From positions 1 through 14,692 of the forward strand of contig JAQVTV010000010.1 in NCBI GenBank assembly GCA_028699855.1: 14,692 nt of DNA, written 5' to 3'. The notes beneath the pieces are model-generated. The model had not been told where the DNA came from, did no database searches, and saw only the letters and a list, made by a program, of their open reading frames with translations. The DNA is from Candidatus Izemoplasmatales bacterium (GTDB taxonomy: Bacteria > Bacillota_I > Bacilli_A > Izemoplasmatales > Hujiaoplasmataceae). A program made the translations under genes and the position numbers. Positions 6,899-14,261 of the stretch are shown here, piece after piece. Every line of letters begins with the position of its first letter. Position 1 is the stretch's first letter.

Positions 6899-7110
6899 AA
6901 ATCGATGCGAAAGCCAAGTAGCGATCATGATGGTGCTTCAGAGAGTCCGGACTCGGTGTGACCGGATGCACGCTTGAACCGCGAAGCTCCTTTCAAGAGG
7001 CGGCAAAACCGCCCGCAGTTCTGCGTTATGGACATCGAGTGCTAGATATTCTAGAACAAAGGTGGTACCGCGTTCAATCGTCCTTTACTGAAAAGGATGA
7101 TTTTCTTTTT
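6899..7110 (+). promoter_or_regulatory. Alanine T-box riboswitch leader of alaS
   Basis: The canonical T-box AAAGGTGGTACCGCG lies at 7058-7072; its UGGU (7062-7065) can pair with an ACCA 3' end, matching the A discriminator of tRNA-Ala. Stem I can be folded: GAAAG (6909-6913) with CTTTC (6990-6994); the AGTA loop element (6917-6920) opposite GAAGCT (6983-6988), which presents specifier codon GCT at 6986-6988, alanine; GTGC (6933-6936) with GCAC (6968-6971); the AG bulge CAGAGAG (6939-6945); and an apical stem TCCGG/CCGGA (6946-6966) with GGTG in the loop. Short hairpins at 6999-7013 and 7014-7025 occupy the stem II/III position. Uncharged tRNA-Ala would stabilise the antiterminator and allow alaS expression; charged tRNA would allow the terminator at 7076-7110. 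This is the whole gap between recD2 and alaS. Confidence 0.95.
7076..7110 (+). terminator. Regulated terminator of the T-box leader
   Basis: An 11-bp stem, AATCGTCCTTT (7076-7086) with AAAGGATGATT (7092-7102), one G-U pair, a 5-nt loop, then TTTTCTTTTT-type tract (7101-7110). The left arm immediately follows the T-box sequence, so it competes with the antiterminator fold. Confidence 0.9.
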
Positions 7111-7124
7111 GTGGAGGTTATGAC

Positions 7125-9761
7125 ATGAAACATTTAAGTGGCAACGAAATCCGGAAACTATGGCTTGATTTTTTTCAAAGCAAAGGTCATTCCATCGAAA
7201 AAGGCGCATCATTGATTCCCATTGATGATCCGACTTTGTTATGGATGAATGCCGGTGTCGCGGCGTTGAAGAAGTATTTCGACGGTTCCCAGACTCCGAA
7301 AAACCCGAGGATCGTCAATGTCCAGAAATGCATTCGCACGAATGACATCGAACGGGTCGGGAAGACGGCGAGACATCATACGTTTTTTGAAATGCTCGGT
7401 AATTTCTCGATCGGCGATTATTTTCGTGAAGAAGCGGTGAAGTGGGGTTACGAGTTGTTGGTTTCGGACAAGTGGTTTGGTTTTGATCCGAACAGATTGT
7501 ATATGACCGTCTACCCGGATGACTTAGACACACGGAAGCTATGGGAAGCTCAGGGAATTGATCCGACGCATATTGTCGCGACCGAAGACAGCAATTTCTG
7601 GGAAATCGGCGACGGACCGTGCGGGCCCTGCACGGAGATTTTCTATGATCGCGGACCCGAGTATGGCGACTTTGGTGTGGATGCCATTCGCGATGACATC
7701 GATAACGAGCGCTTTGTGGAGATTTGGAATATCGTCTTTTCACAATATAATGCGATTTCGGGGCTGCCACGTTCGGCATATCCGGAATTACCGAAGAAAA
7801 ACATCGACACCGGTTCGGGTCTTGAACGGATCGCGATGGTGTTGCAAGAAGTCACATCCAACTATGAAACCGACTTGTTCATGCCGATCATTGAGCGGAT
7901 CGAGGCGATTTCAGGAATCGACTACACAGGTCAGATGTCTTTCAAAGTCATAGCTGATCATATCCGTACCGTCACTTTCGCTATCGCGGACGGCGCATTG
8001 ATGAGCAATGAAGGTCGCGGCTATGTTTTAAGACGCCTGTTGCGGCGTGCGGTCAAACATGGCAAGAAACTCGGAATCGAACGGACGTTCATGGCGGAGT
8101 TGGTCGATGTGGTCGGTGAGATCATGAACGATTTCTATCCCTACGTCAAGGCCAATGCCGAGCTGATCAAGCAGATCGTCTCCCAAGAGGAAGCGAAGTT
8201 TTTGGAAACCCTGGCGACAGGAGAAAAGAAGTTCACGCAAATCGTCCAGGCGACAACGCAAAAAACCATCAGTGGCGCGGATGCGTTCATGCTCTATGAC
8301 ACCTTTGGGTTTCCCATCGAGTTGACTATCGAGTATGCCGAAGAGATTGGATATGATGTTGATCAGGACGGGTTTCAAGGGGAAATGCAAGCGCAACGCG
8401 ATCGCGCAAGACACGCCAGAAAAGATATTCAATCGATGAAAACCCAAAATGAGGCTTTCCTGGATTTCACTGAACCTAGCGAGTTTGTCGGTTATGATGT
8501 TTCTATCGTCGAAACCAAGATCATCAAGGTGTTCGACGATGGTGTGGTACTCGAGAAAACACCGTTCTACGCGACCTCGGGCGGACAAGTCTCGGATACG
8601 GGAGTCATCTATAACGACGATTTTCAGATACAGATCACCCATGTGGAGAAGCTCCCGAACCATCAGTTCATCCATCATTTTGAGACGAGCAAAGGCATGC
8701 CTATAGAGGGTGCGAAGGTCACGGCAGCGGTCAATCAGGAAAGAAGAAAGATGATCACCTATCATCACTCGGCGACACATTTGTTGTTCAAGGCTTTACG
8801 TGACCATCTCGGACCCCATGTCTCGCAACAAGGTTCACAGGTGTCGGATTTGTTTCTCAGGTTTGATTTCAATCACTTTCGCTTGCCTTCGGATGAAGAC
8901 ATCCTACACGTGGAACACCAGGTCAATCAAATGATTGCATCCCCATATCAGGCGAAAACCATGATTCTGCCCGTCGAAGAAGCGGTGAAGAAGGGTGCGA
9001 TTGCGGAGTTTGGAGAAAAATATGACGACTTGGTGCGCACTGTCGACCTCAAATACACCTTGGACCTCTGCGGAGGTACGCACGTCAAAGATATCCATGA
9101 CATCCGCCGTTTTGCGATTCGCGCCGTATATTCGATTGGTTCGGGAATCTACCGGATTGAAGCTTTGGCGAACCAAAGGGTCGAAGCCATCATTGAAGCT
9201 TTCAAGGGGACGGATGAGAACATTGCCGGCATCTTGCACAAAGCAGAGACCATCGTTCAAAACGCGAGAGAAAAGGGCATCGATCTGCAAGGCGTCGCAT
9301 TGCCTGAATTCGCATTAACCTACAGTTATCAAGACATGATCCATAAACGGCAACAATTCGAGAACATCCAGCAACAAGTCAAGGAACTCGAAAAGCAATA
9401 CAATCAGTTGCTCGCGGCTTCTACGACCCGCGTATTGGATACGTATCTCGAACATGTCCACGATCACAAACTGATCATCTCCGTCGGAGAACTTCCGATT
9501 CAGCAGTTGAAGCAATTGGCGGATAATTTGTTTCAAGCGATGGAGGGTGGATTTGTCTTTCTTTCCTCCAGCGATCAAGGCAAGGTTTTGTTCGTGGCCA
9601 AGAGTTCAATCGCAGAATATCATGCGGGCGAGATTGTGAAGTTCGCAGCGCAATTGGTCGGTGGTAACGGTGGAGGCAGACATGATTTCGCACAAGCCGG
9701 CGGCAAGGACGTGGATCAAATCCTGACGGCGATTGACCAAGTGAAGGAGCGACTCTCATGA
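7125..9761 (+). CDS. alaS: Alanyl-tRNA synthetase
   Basis: An 878-residue class II synthetase of normal length, charging tRNA-Ala in the cytoplasm. The catalytic domain starts with the segment that reads the ATP site (MNAGVAALKKYFDG; TARHHTFFEMLGNFSIGDYFR as motif 2, residues about 81-101), and motif 3 is ADGALMSNEGRGYVLRRLLRR near 287-306. The editing domain carries the zinc/catalytic set HxxxH at His548 and His552 and CGGTH at Cys649 and His653. The C-terminal DHHA1 domain ends with the glycine-rich GGNGGGRHDFAQAGGK, preceded by a coiled-coil-like stretch (HKRQQFENIQQQVKELEKQYNQL). All parts needed for charging and editing appear present. ATG 7125 has GGAGG 7 nt upstream. It is controlled by the T-box leader and its stop overlaps the ruvX start by 4 nt (ATGA). 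Confidence 0.98.
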   Translation: MKHLSGNEIRKLWLDFFQSKGHSIEKGASLIPIDDPTLLWMNAGVAALKKYFDGSQTPKNPRIVNVQKCIRTNDIERVGKTARHHTFFEMLGNFSIGDYFREEAVKWGYELLVSDKWFGFDPNRLYMTVYPDDLDTRKLWEAQGIDPTHIVATEDSNFWEIGDGPCGPCTEIFYDRGPEYGDFGVDAIRDDIDNERFVEIWNIVFSQYNAISGLPRSAYPELPKKNIDTGSGLERIAMVLQEVTSNYETDLFMPIIERIEAISGIDYTGQMSFKVIADHIRTVTFAIADGALMSNEGRGYVLRRLLRRAVKHGKKLGIERTFMAELVDVVGEIMNDFYPYVKANAELIKQIVSQEEAKFLETLATGEKKFTQIVQATTQKTISGADAFMLYDTFGFPIELTIEYAEEIGYDVDQDGFQGEMQAQRDRARHARKDIQSMKTQNEAFLDFTEPSEFVGYDVSIVETKIIKVFDDGVVLEKTPFYATSGGQVSDTGVIYNDDFQIQITHVEKLPNHQFIHHFETSKGMPIEGAKVTAAVNQERRKMITYHHSATHLLFKALRDHLGPHVSQQGSQVSDLFLRFDFNHFRLPSDEDILHVEHQVNQMIASPYQAKTMILPVEEAVKKGAIAEFGEKYDDLVRTVDLKYTLDLCGGTHVKDIHDIRRFAIRAVYSIGSGIYRIEALANQRVEAIIEAFKGTDENIAGILHKAETIVQNAREKGIDLQGVALPEFALTYSYQDMIHKRQQFENIQQQVKELEKQYNQLLAASTTRVLDTYLEHVHDHKLIISVGELPIQQLKQLADNLFQAMEGGFVFLSSSDQGKVLFVAKSSIAEYHAGEIVKFAAQLVGGNGGGRHDFAQAGGKDVDQILTAIDQVKERLS

Positions 9762-10180
9762 GGGTGCTCGGACTGGATCTCGGATCGAAAACCCTCGGCA
9801 TGGCACTCAGCGATCCGAGCGCGATTCTCGCTACGGGAATCGGAACCCTACGTTTTCCCGAACATGATTATGACCAGGCGTTGCATGAGTTGATGCAAGT
9901 CATCGAGCGCGAGAAAGTAGGAAAGATCATTCTCGGGCATCCGAAAAACATGGATAATACGTCGGGTTTTCAAGCCCAAGTCTCAGAAGAATTCAAGCAA
10001 AAGATCGAAGGGCAATGCGATATCGAAGTCGTTTTATGGGACGAACGCCTGACGACGCGCATGGCGCATCACGCCTTGTTTCAAACGCATTCCAAACGGA
10101 ACACCAAAAAACAAAAGGTGGATCAAATAGCGGCCACCGTTCTATTACAAAGCTATCTTGATAGCAGAAAGCAGGGATAA
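9758..10180 (+). CDS. ruvX: RuvX/YqgF-family RNase H-fold nuclease (putative Holliday junction resolvase / pre-16S rRNA nuclease)
   Basis: A 140-residue YqgF protein. Members of this family process the 5' end of 16S rRNA and have also been assigned as Holliday junction resolvases. The RNase H-type acidic residues are visible: Asp7 in LGLDLGSKTLG, Asp95-Glu96 in WDERLTT, and Asp122 in VDQIAATVLLQSYLDS. The start ATG overlaps the alaS stop in ATGA, so its translation is probably coupled to alaS. In many Bacilli a small gene (ireB/yrzL) sits between alaS and ruvX; it is absent here. The DUF1292 gene follows after 2 nt. Confidence 0.93.
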   Translation: MRVLGLDLGSKTLGMALSDPSAILATGIGTLRFPEHDYDQALHELMQVIEREKVGKIILGHPKNMDNTSGFQAQVSEEFKQKIEGQCDIEVVLWDERLTTRMAHHALFQTHSKRNTKKQKVDQIAATVLLQSYLDSRKQG

Positions 10181-10182
10181 AA

Positions 10183-10479
10183 ATGGAAGATAAAGAATAT
10201 TTGATCGTCACGGATGAAAACGGCCAAGAGATCGAGTGCGAAATTGTCATGACCTTTACGAGCGATGAATTTAACAAATCCTACGTCGTCTACCAAATCA
10301 AGGATGACGAGTCCGGTGAATATTATGCGGCATCCTATCGTCCGGAAGACGGGGATGAAGGTATGCTCGGAGAAATCGAGGATGACGCCGAATGGGATTT
10401 GATCGAAGAAGTCCTTGAAAGTTTTCTAGAAGAAGCAGAAAGCGAGCATTCCCATGAAACTGAGGCCGAGCAAGAATAA
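10183..10479 (+). CDS. yrzB: DUF1292 (YrzB-family) small acidic protein of unknown function
   Basis: A 98-residue, strongly acidic protein of the DUF1292 family, recognised by the opening (EYLIVTDENGQEIECEI.MTF), the central YVVYQIKDDESGEYYAASYRPEDG block and by its position just after ruvX, where yrzB lies in B. subtilis. The function is not known. There are no membrane segments or metal motifs; the C-terminal third is almost entirely Glu/Asp-rich helix. It starts 2 nt after the ruvX stop, with AGGG about 7 nt upstream, inside ruvX. In walled Bacilli the next gene is usually mltG, which is missing here. Confidence 0.85.
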   Translation: MEDKEYLIVTDENGQEIECEIVMTFTSDEFNKSYVVYQIKDDESGEYYAASYRPEDGDEGMLGEIEDDAEWDLIEEVLESFLEEAESEHSHETEAEQE

Positions 10480-10496
10480 GCGATTGTGGCTTTTTT
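10463..10496 (+). terminator. Possible weak terminator at the end of the DUF1292 gene
   Basis: The last codons of the DUF1292 gene can pair with sequence after its stop (AGGCC with GGCTT allowing one G-U, then CAA with TTG after an asymmetric internal loop), followed by six T at 10491-10496. The stem is interrupted and the loop is 10 nt, so it may only attenuate transcription into trmR. Confidence 0.3.
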
Positions 10497-10507
10497 GGGG
10501 ATGTAGC

Positions 10508-10555
10508 GGGTGTAATGACATGAATCGTCACCTGTCTCTCCCGCGGAACGCGTGA
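10508..10555 (+). other. Ribosome-site-led 11-codon mini-ORF overlapping the trmR start
   Basis: GGGTG (10508-10512) lies 7 nt before an ATG at 10520 that opens an 11-codon frame (MNRHLSLPRNA), ending with TGA at 10553-10555. This stop overlaps the GTG at 10552 in GTGA. It could be a leader cistron for coupled translation of trmR, or the shifted remnant of the normal trmR N-terminus. Nothing else is visible in 10480-10551. Confidence 0.35.
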
Positions 10556-11109
10556 GCACATCGCCGAATGCGCCAACCATGCAGGATGACACGTTGGCGT
10601 TCATCAAGCACATCATCACCGAACGATCGATTGCACGCATTCTCGAACTCGGTGGTGGTTTTGGCTTTGGCACGATTCGGCTCGCAGATATCTCTCAAGC
10701 CGACATTATCTCGATCGAGATCGATCACGACCGGTGCGACATGGCAAAAAAACAGGTGGAAGCAGCCCATTATTCAGCGCGAGTCCAAGTCATCGAAGGA
10801 GATGCATTGACCATCGATCCGCTCCCCTTGGGGAAATTCGGTCTGATCATCATCGACGCTGCGAAGACGAAGTATCAACGTTTGTTCGAGCACTATGCGC
10901 CCATTCTGGAAAACGGCGGCGTGATGTTGAGCGACAACGTGCTGTTCCGCGGTCAGGTGCAACATCCGGAAACGATCCTCAGTCGCAACCGCCGTCAACT
11001 CGTTCAAAAGATTACCCGCTATAATGAATGGCTTACCCATCTTGAGCATTACGAGACAACCTTTTATGATATTGGAGACGGCATCGCGGTCTCCATCAAA
11101 AAGGAGTGA
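10552..11109 (+). CDS. trmR: tRNA 5-hydroxyuridine methyltransferase (TrmR/YrrM), short N-terminus
   Basis: A SAM-dependent class I O-methyltransferase, homologue of B. subtilis YrrM/TrmR, which methylates 5-hydroxyuridine at tRNA wobble position 34 to 5-methoxyuridine. Seen: SAM motif I ILELGGGFGFG at 30-40, the acidic residue after strand 2 (Glu57), GDAL at 83-86, metal-binding DAAK at 102-105 and SDNVLFRG at 127-134, plus the family C-terminal block RRQLVQKITRYNEWL...GDGIAVS. With a GTG start it has 185 residues against about 217 in B. subtilis; about 28 N-terminal residues before the NAPTM segment (usually NVPIM) are missing, and the GTG has no clear ribosome site. Motif I (GGGFGFG) also differs from the usual GTAIGYS. 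Translation may be coupled to the mini-ORF at 10520. The next gene overlaps its stop region. Confidence 0.83.
   Translation: MSTSPNAPTMQDDTLAFIKHIITERSIARILELGGGFGFGTIRLADISQADIISIEIDHDRCDMAKKQVEAAHYSARVQVIEGDALTIDPLPLGKFGLIIIDAAKTKYQRLFEHYAPILENGGVMLSDNVLFRGQVQHPETILSRNRRQLVQKITRYNEWLTHLEHYETTFYDIGDGIAVSIKKE
11101..11106 (+). promoter_or_regulatory. Ribosome binding site that fixes the trhP1 start
   Basis: AAGGAG inside the last codons of trmR lies 8 nt before the ATG at 11115. An in-frame GTG at 11106 overlaps this site and is therefore not the start. Confidence 0.8.
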
Positions 11110-11114
11110 TTCTG

Positions 11115-11963
11115 ATGCGAATCGTCGCGAAAATGCACCACTTGACAGAATTAGAAACCTTTATGGAGATGAATCTGGATGTTTTTTTGCTTGAGACGCC
11201 TTACGCCAAAGCAGCGAAACATCCCTTTTCTATGGATGACATCAAAGGACTGACCGCATCCGTGCATCGTCAAGGAAAGCAAGTGTATCTGCTCATGGAC
11301 CGGATGATTCATGAGGGCGATCTTTCGGGCATCACCGGATATCTCTCAGAAGTCAGTTCGTTCGTGGATGGAATCGTCTTGGCGGATATCACCGTGGCGA
11401 TCATCTTGCAGAAACTCGGGGCACCCCGGGTGGGGATTTATCAACCCGGACCTTTGAATACCCATCATCACATCGCATCCTTCGTGCAGGATCTGGGTAT
11501 GCGTGGTTGGGTGCTCGCTCCGGAGTTGACTTTATCCGAGATAGAATCCATCACATCTATGGACTCCGGTGTAGAAATCGGTTTTCAAGGGTTCGGACAT
11601 ATCGAGATGTTTCACACGAGAAGGCATCTGTTGACATCGTTTTTCACCCATGAGGCACAAAGTATTGATCCACAAGCGACGTATTTTCTCAAAGAAGCGT
11701 CACGTCAAGAATATTATCCCATCATCGAATGTGAAGAAGGAACGACGATCTATCGTCCTATCATGTCCTCGCGCGCATACCTTGACCGCTTGCGCGCGTG
11801 TATCGATGACGTGTATCTGATGCGTCTGAATATCGATGATGATGCTTATTTTCAACAAGTCAAAGCCTATCTGACTGGAGATTTTTCTCTGATTCATGAA
11901 GAGGGATATTCTACAGGATATCTCGAGAAAATGATCGATATGGATCCTGAGGTGGGCTCATGA
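11115..11963 (+). CDS. trhP1: U32-family tRNA hydroxylation protein, YrrN/TrhP1 type
   Basis: A 282-residue protein of the peptidase U32 superfamily, homologue of B. subtilis YrrN. Together with YrrO it is needed to form 5-hydroxyuridine at tRNA position 34 (prephenate-dependent route). It has a TIM-barrel-like pattern, and residues 155-177 (IGFQGFGHIEMFHTRRHLLTSFF) align with the U32 signature region but lack its cysteines, as is usual in YrrN, which does not carry its own complete Fe-S motif. It starts 5 nt after trmR ends and its stop overlaps the trhP2 start in ATGA, so trmR, trhP1 and trhP2 are expected to be translated together. The old label peptidase is not supported by any protease motif. 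Confidence 0.85.
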   Translation: MRIVAKMHHLTELETFMEMNLDVFLLETPYAKAAKHPFSMDDIKGLTASVHRQGKQVYLLMDRMIHEGDLSGITGYLSEVSSFVDGIVLADITVAIILQKLGAPRVGIYQPGPLNTHHHIASFVQDLGMRGWVLAPELTLSEIESITSMDSGVEIGFQGFGHIEMFHTRRHLLTSFFTHEAQSIDPQATYFLKEASRQEYYPIIECEEGTTIYRPIMSSRAYLDRLRACIDDVYLMRLNIDDDAYFQQVKAYLTGDFSLIHEEGYSTGYLEKMIDMDPEVGS

Positions 11964-13135
11964 AACCGGAATTACTGGCCCCTGCCGGCGATTTGGAAAA
12001 GGTCCGGATTGCGTGTTTGTACGGGGCCGATGCCGTGTATATCGGCGGAAACACCCTATCACTTCGCGCACGCTCTGATGTGATGGAATACGCACAGATT
12101 CATGAAGCAGTACGCATCGCGCACGGGTACGGAAAGAAACTGTATCTCGCGGTGAACATCATCATGCATGAAGCGGATCTCGACGGCTTGGACGAACAAT
12201 TAGTGGCATTGGCGGCCACGGGCGCCGATGCGTTCATCTGTTCCGATCCGTACATCATCGAACGGGCTTTGGCATTGACGCAGACCGATATCCACCTTTC
12301 GACGCAGATGAGTGTGACCAACAGCATCGCGGTGAATGAATGGCAAAAACGCGGAGTCAAACGCGTGGTGTTGGCCAGAGAACTCACCATTTCGGAGATC
12401 AAGGCCATTCGTCAAGCGACGACGATGGAACTTGAAGTGTTCATCCATGGCGCGATGTGCTCCGGCTATTCGGGGCGGTGTACTCTGTCGAACTGGATGG
12501 CGGATCGCGACGCCAACCGAGGCGGATGTGCCCATAGTTGCAGGTGGGCCTATGATCTATACCAGGGACAGACGAAAATCAGTGACGCGTTTTATCTCGG
12601 GGCGACGGATCTCGAGGCAAGCGATTATATGGATGAACTTGAAAAAATCGGCGTCAACTCACTCAAAATCGAAGGCAGGATGAAATCCGTCCATTATATC
12701 GCATCCATCACGAGCGCTTACCGACAACTCCTCGATGATCAAGATCGTGTGCATCTTCAACCGATGGTGCATCAATGGTTGAGCCGTGCCAAAAATCGGC
12801 CTACGGGTGTCGGTTTTCTGGGAGGACGCGACCATGTGGAACAAATCTACGCCCATACACCCCTTGGAAAAACGGCAGTTTTTGTCGGACTCGTCATCGA
12901 TTATGACCCCCTGACGCGGCATGCCCTTGTGGAACAACGCAATCATTTCCGACCTGGTGACATCGTCGAGATCCTATCTCCGAAAGGCATCAAAGGAAGT
13001 ATCATCATCGAAAACATCATCAATAGCGAAGGCATGCCTATCGATGCCGCAAGGCATCCGCAAGAAACTGTCAGCATTCCCTCGAATATTGTTTTGGAAC
13101 CCTATGACATGTTAAGGAGCGTGCGTGATGCATAA
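11960..13135 (+). CDS. trhP2: U32-family tRNA hydroxylation protein, YrrO/TrhP2 type, with Fe-S cysteines
   Basis: A 391-residue U32 protein, homologue of B. subtilis YrrO and of E. coli TrhP (YegQ), which act in 5-hydroxyuridine formation at tRNA wobble U34. The start MKPELLAPAGDLEKVRIACLYGADAVYIGG is the family N-terminus. The U32 signature is intact (EVFIHGAMCSGYSGRCTLS, 159-177), and four cysteines, Cys167, Cys174, Cys190 and Cys194, form the expected [4Fe-4S] site. The C-terminal beta-barrel part (VGLVIDYDPLTRHALVEQRNHFRPGD) and the closing PYDML are present, so although shorter than B. subtilis YrrO (about 420 residues) it appears complete, with trimmed linkers. It overlaps trhP1 by 4 nt and udk by 8 nt, so it belongs to a tightly packed operon. 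Confidence 0.9.
   Translation: MKPELLAPAGDLEKVRIACLYGADAVYIGGNTLSLRARSDVMEYAQIHEAVRIAHGYGKKLYLAVNIIMHEADLDGLDEQLVALAATGADAFICSDPYIIERALALTQTDIHLSTQMSVTNSIAVNEWQKRGVKRVVLARELTISEIKAIRQATTMELEVFIHGAMCSGYSGRCTLSNWMADRDANRGGCAHSCRWAYDLYQGQTKISDAFYLGATDLEASDYMDELEKIGVNSLKIEGRMKSVHYIASITSAYRQLLDDQDRVHLQPMVHQWLSRAKNRPTGVGFLGGRDHVEQIYAHTPLGKTAVFVGLVIDYDPLTRHALVEQRNHFRPGDIVEILSPKGIKGSIIIENIINSEGMPIDAARHPQETVSIPSNIVLEPYDMLRSVRDA
13114..13119 (+). promoter_or_regulatory. Ribosome binding site that fixes the udk start
   Basis: AAGGAG at the end of trhP2 is 8 nt before the ATG at 13128. The alternative GTG codons at 13121 and 13125 are too close (1 and 5 nt). Confidence 0.75.
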
Positions 13136-13748
13136 ACCGATTATCATCGCCGTGGCGGGCGGATCCTCATCCGGAAAAACGACGGTGGTCGAAAAGATTT
13201 TGGCTAATATGGGCGATTATCCCATAGTCGTGATCAAGCATGATGATTACTATAAAGACCAAGCCGACATGTCGTTCGAAGACCGTCGTTTGGTCAATTA
13301 TGACCATCCTTTCGCATTGGACAACGATTTGTTCTATGAACAACTCACGGCATTGATCTCGGGTGAAACCATTGAGAAGCCCACCTATGATTTCGTGAAA
13401 CTTACGCGTGCAGAGAAGATTGAGGTCATCACGCCGGCGAAAATCATCATCCTCGAGGGCATCTTGATTCTCGAGGACGATCGGATTCGACAACTCGCGG
13501 ATATCAAGATTTTTGTCGAGGCCGATGATGATCTTCGCTTTATTCGCAGAATGATTCGCGATACCCAAGAGCGCGGGCGTACGATCGAAAGCGTGATCGA
13601 TCAATATCTGCAAACAGTCAAACCGATGCATTTCGCTTTTGTGAAACCCACAAAGCGATATGCGGACATCATTATCCCCAACGACTATTCTCACGATGTG
13701 GCCGTGGATTTAATTAAAGCGAAAATAATGTCTATCTTAAATAAATAA
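13128..13748 (+). CDS. udk: Uridine/cytidine kinase
   Basis: A 206-residue P-loop kinase that phosphorylates uridine and cytidine to the monophosphates in pyrimidine salvage. The Walker A motif AGGSSSGKTT lies at 10-19, the nucleoside-binding HDDYYKD at 38-44 and NYDHPFALD at 57-65 match Udk, and the Walker B-like strand leading into LEGIL (about 108-112) is present, followed by the RMIRDTQERGRT lid segment. Length and motifs are normal and distinguish it from phosphoribulokinase or pantothenate kinase. It overlaps trhP2 by 8 nt; the same order (U32, U32, udk, greA) occurs in B. subtilis. It likely ends the T-box transcript, or reads through to greA, because no terminator is seen after it. 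Confidence 0.94.
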   Translation: MHKPIIIAVAGGSSSGKTTVVEKILANMGDYPIVVIKHDDYYKDQADMSFEDRRLVNYDHPFALDNDLFYEQLTALISGETIEKPTYDFVKLTRAEKIEVITPAKIIILEGILILEDDRIRQLADIKIFVEADDDLRFIRRMIRDTQERGRTIESVIDQYLQTVKPMHFAFVKPTKRYADIIIPNDYSHDVAVDLIKAKIMSILNK

Positions 13749-13752
13749 ATTG

Positions 13753-13761
13753 TGCTATAAT
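13753..13761 (+). promoter_or_regulatory. Extended -10 promoter of greA
   Basis: TGCTATAAT, an extended -10 with a perfect TATAAT (13756-13761), just after the udk stop codon and about 30 nt before the greA start. No good -35 is seen at the usual spacing. It gives greA expression independent of the T-box. Confidence 0.6.
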
Positions 13762-13790
13762 ATACAACACTTATTAATCAGGAGTGAATC

Positions 13791-14261
13791 ATGGAAAATA
13801 CATACAAACTAACCGAACAAGGTTATCAAAAACTGAAGGCTGAACTCGAAACCCTTAAAGAGGTCGACCGCAAACAAAATCTAGAGGCACTGAAAGAAGC
13901 CCGTGCCCAAGGTGATCTGTCCGAAAACGCAGAATATGATGCAGCGAGAGACGAGCAGGCACGTATCGAATCCCGGATCAAGGAAATCGAAAATATTCTG
14001 AAGCACTCGGAAATTATCGCGAGCTCGAACAACTCGAAAGTCGTTTCGATCGGTAAAACCGTGATGATCAAGTTTCCTGAGCAGAAAATTGAGCGTGAAT
14101 TCACCATAGTGGGTCATTTGGAAGCAAACCCGCTTCAAGGCAAGATTTCCAACGAATCACCGATTGGTCGCGCTTTGATTGGTCGCAAAAAGGGACAAAC
14201 GATCCAATATAAGGCCGAGACAGGTGCCGAGATCACGGTTGAGATTATCGATATCAAATAA
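13791..14261 (+). CDS. greA: Transcript cleavage factor GreA
   Basis: A 156-residue GreA, normal for the family. It enters the secondary channel of RNA polymerase and stimulates cleavage of the 3' end of backtracked RNA, allowing elongation to resume. The N-terminal coiled coil (about 1-75) carries at its tip GDLSENAEYDAA (41-52) with the essential acidic residues Asp42 and Glu45, followed by the C-terminal FKBP-like domain (about 80-156) with the ISNESPIGRALIGRKKG block near 121-137. GreB is excluded by the tip sequence and the lineage. AGGAG lies 6 nt before the ATG. The gene has its own promoter and a terminator right at its stop. Confidence 0.97.
   Translation: MENTYKLTEQGYQKLKAELETLKEVDRKQNLEALKEARAQGDLSENAEYDAARDEQARIESRIKEIENILKHSEIIASSNNSKVVSIGKTVMIKFPEQKIEREFTIVGHLEANPLQGKISNESPIGRALIGRKKGQTIQYKAETGAEITVEIIDIK

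Noticed and set aside
11960..13135. Shorter length of trhP2 than B. subtilis YrrO taken as truncation.
   Set aside because: The N-terminus, Fe-S cysteines, C-terminal barrel block and final PYDML are all present; the shortening is in linkers.
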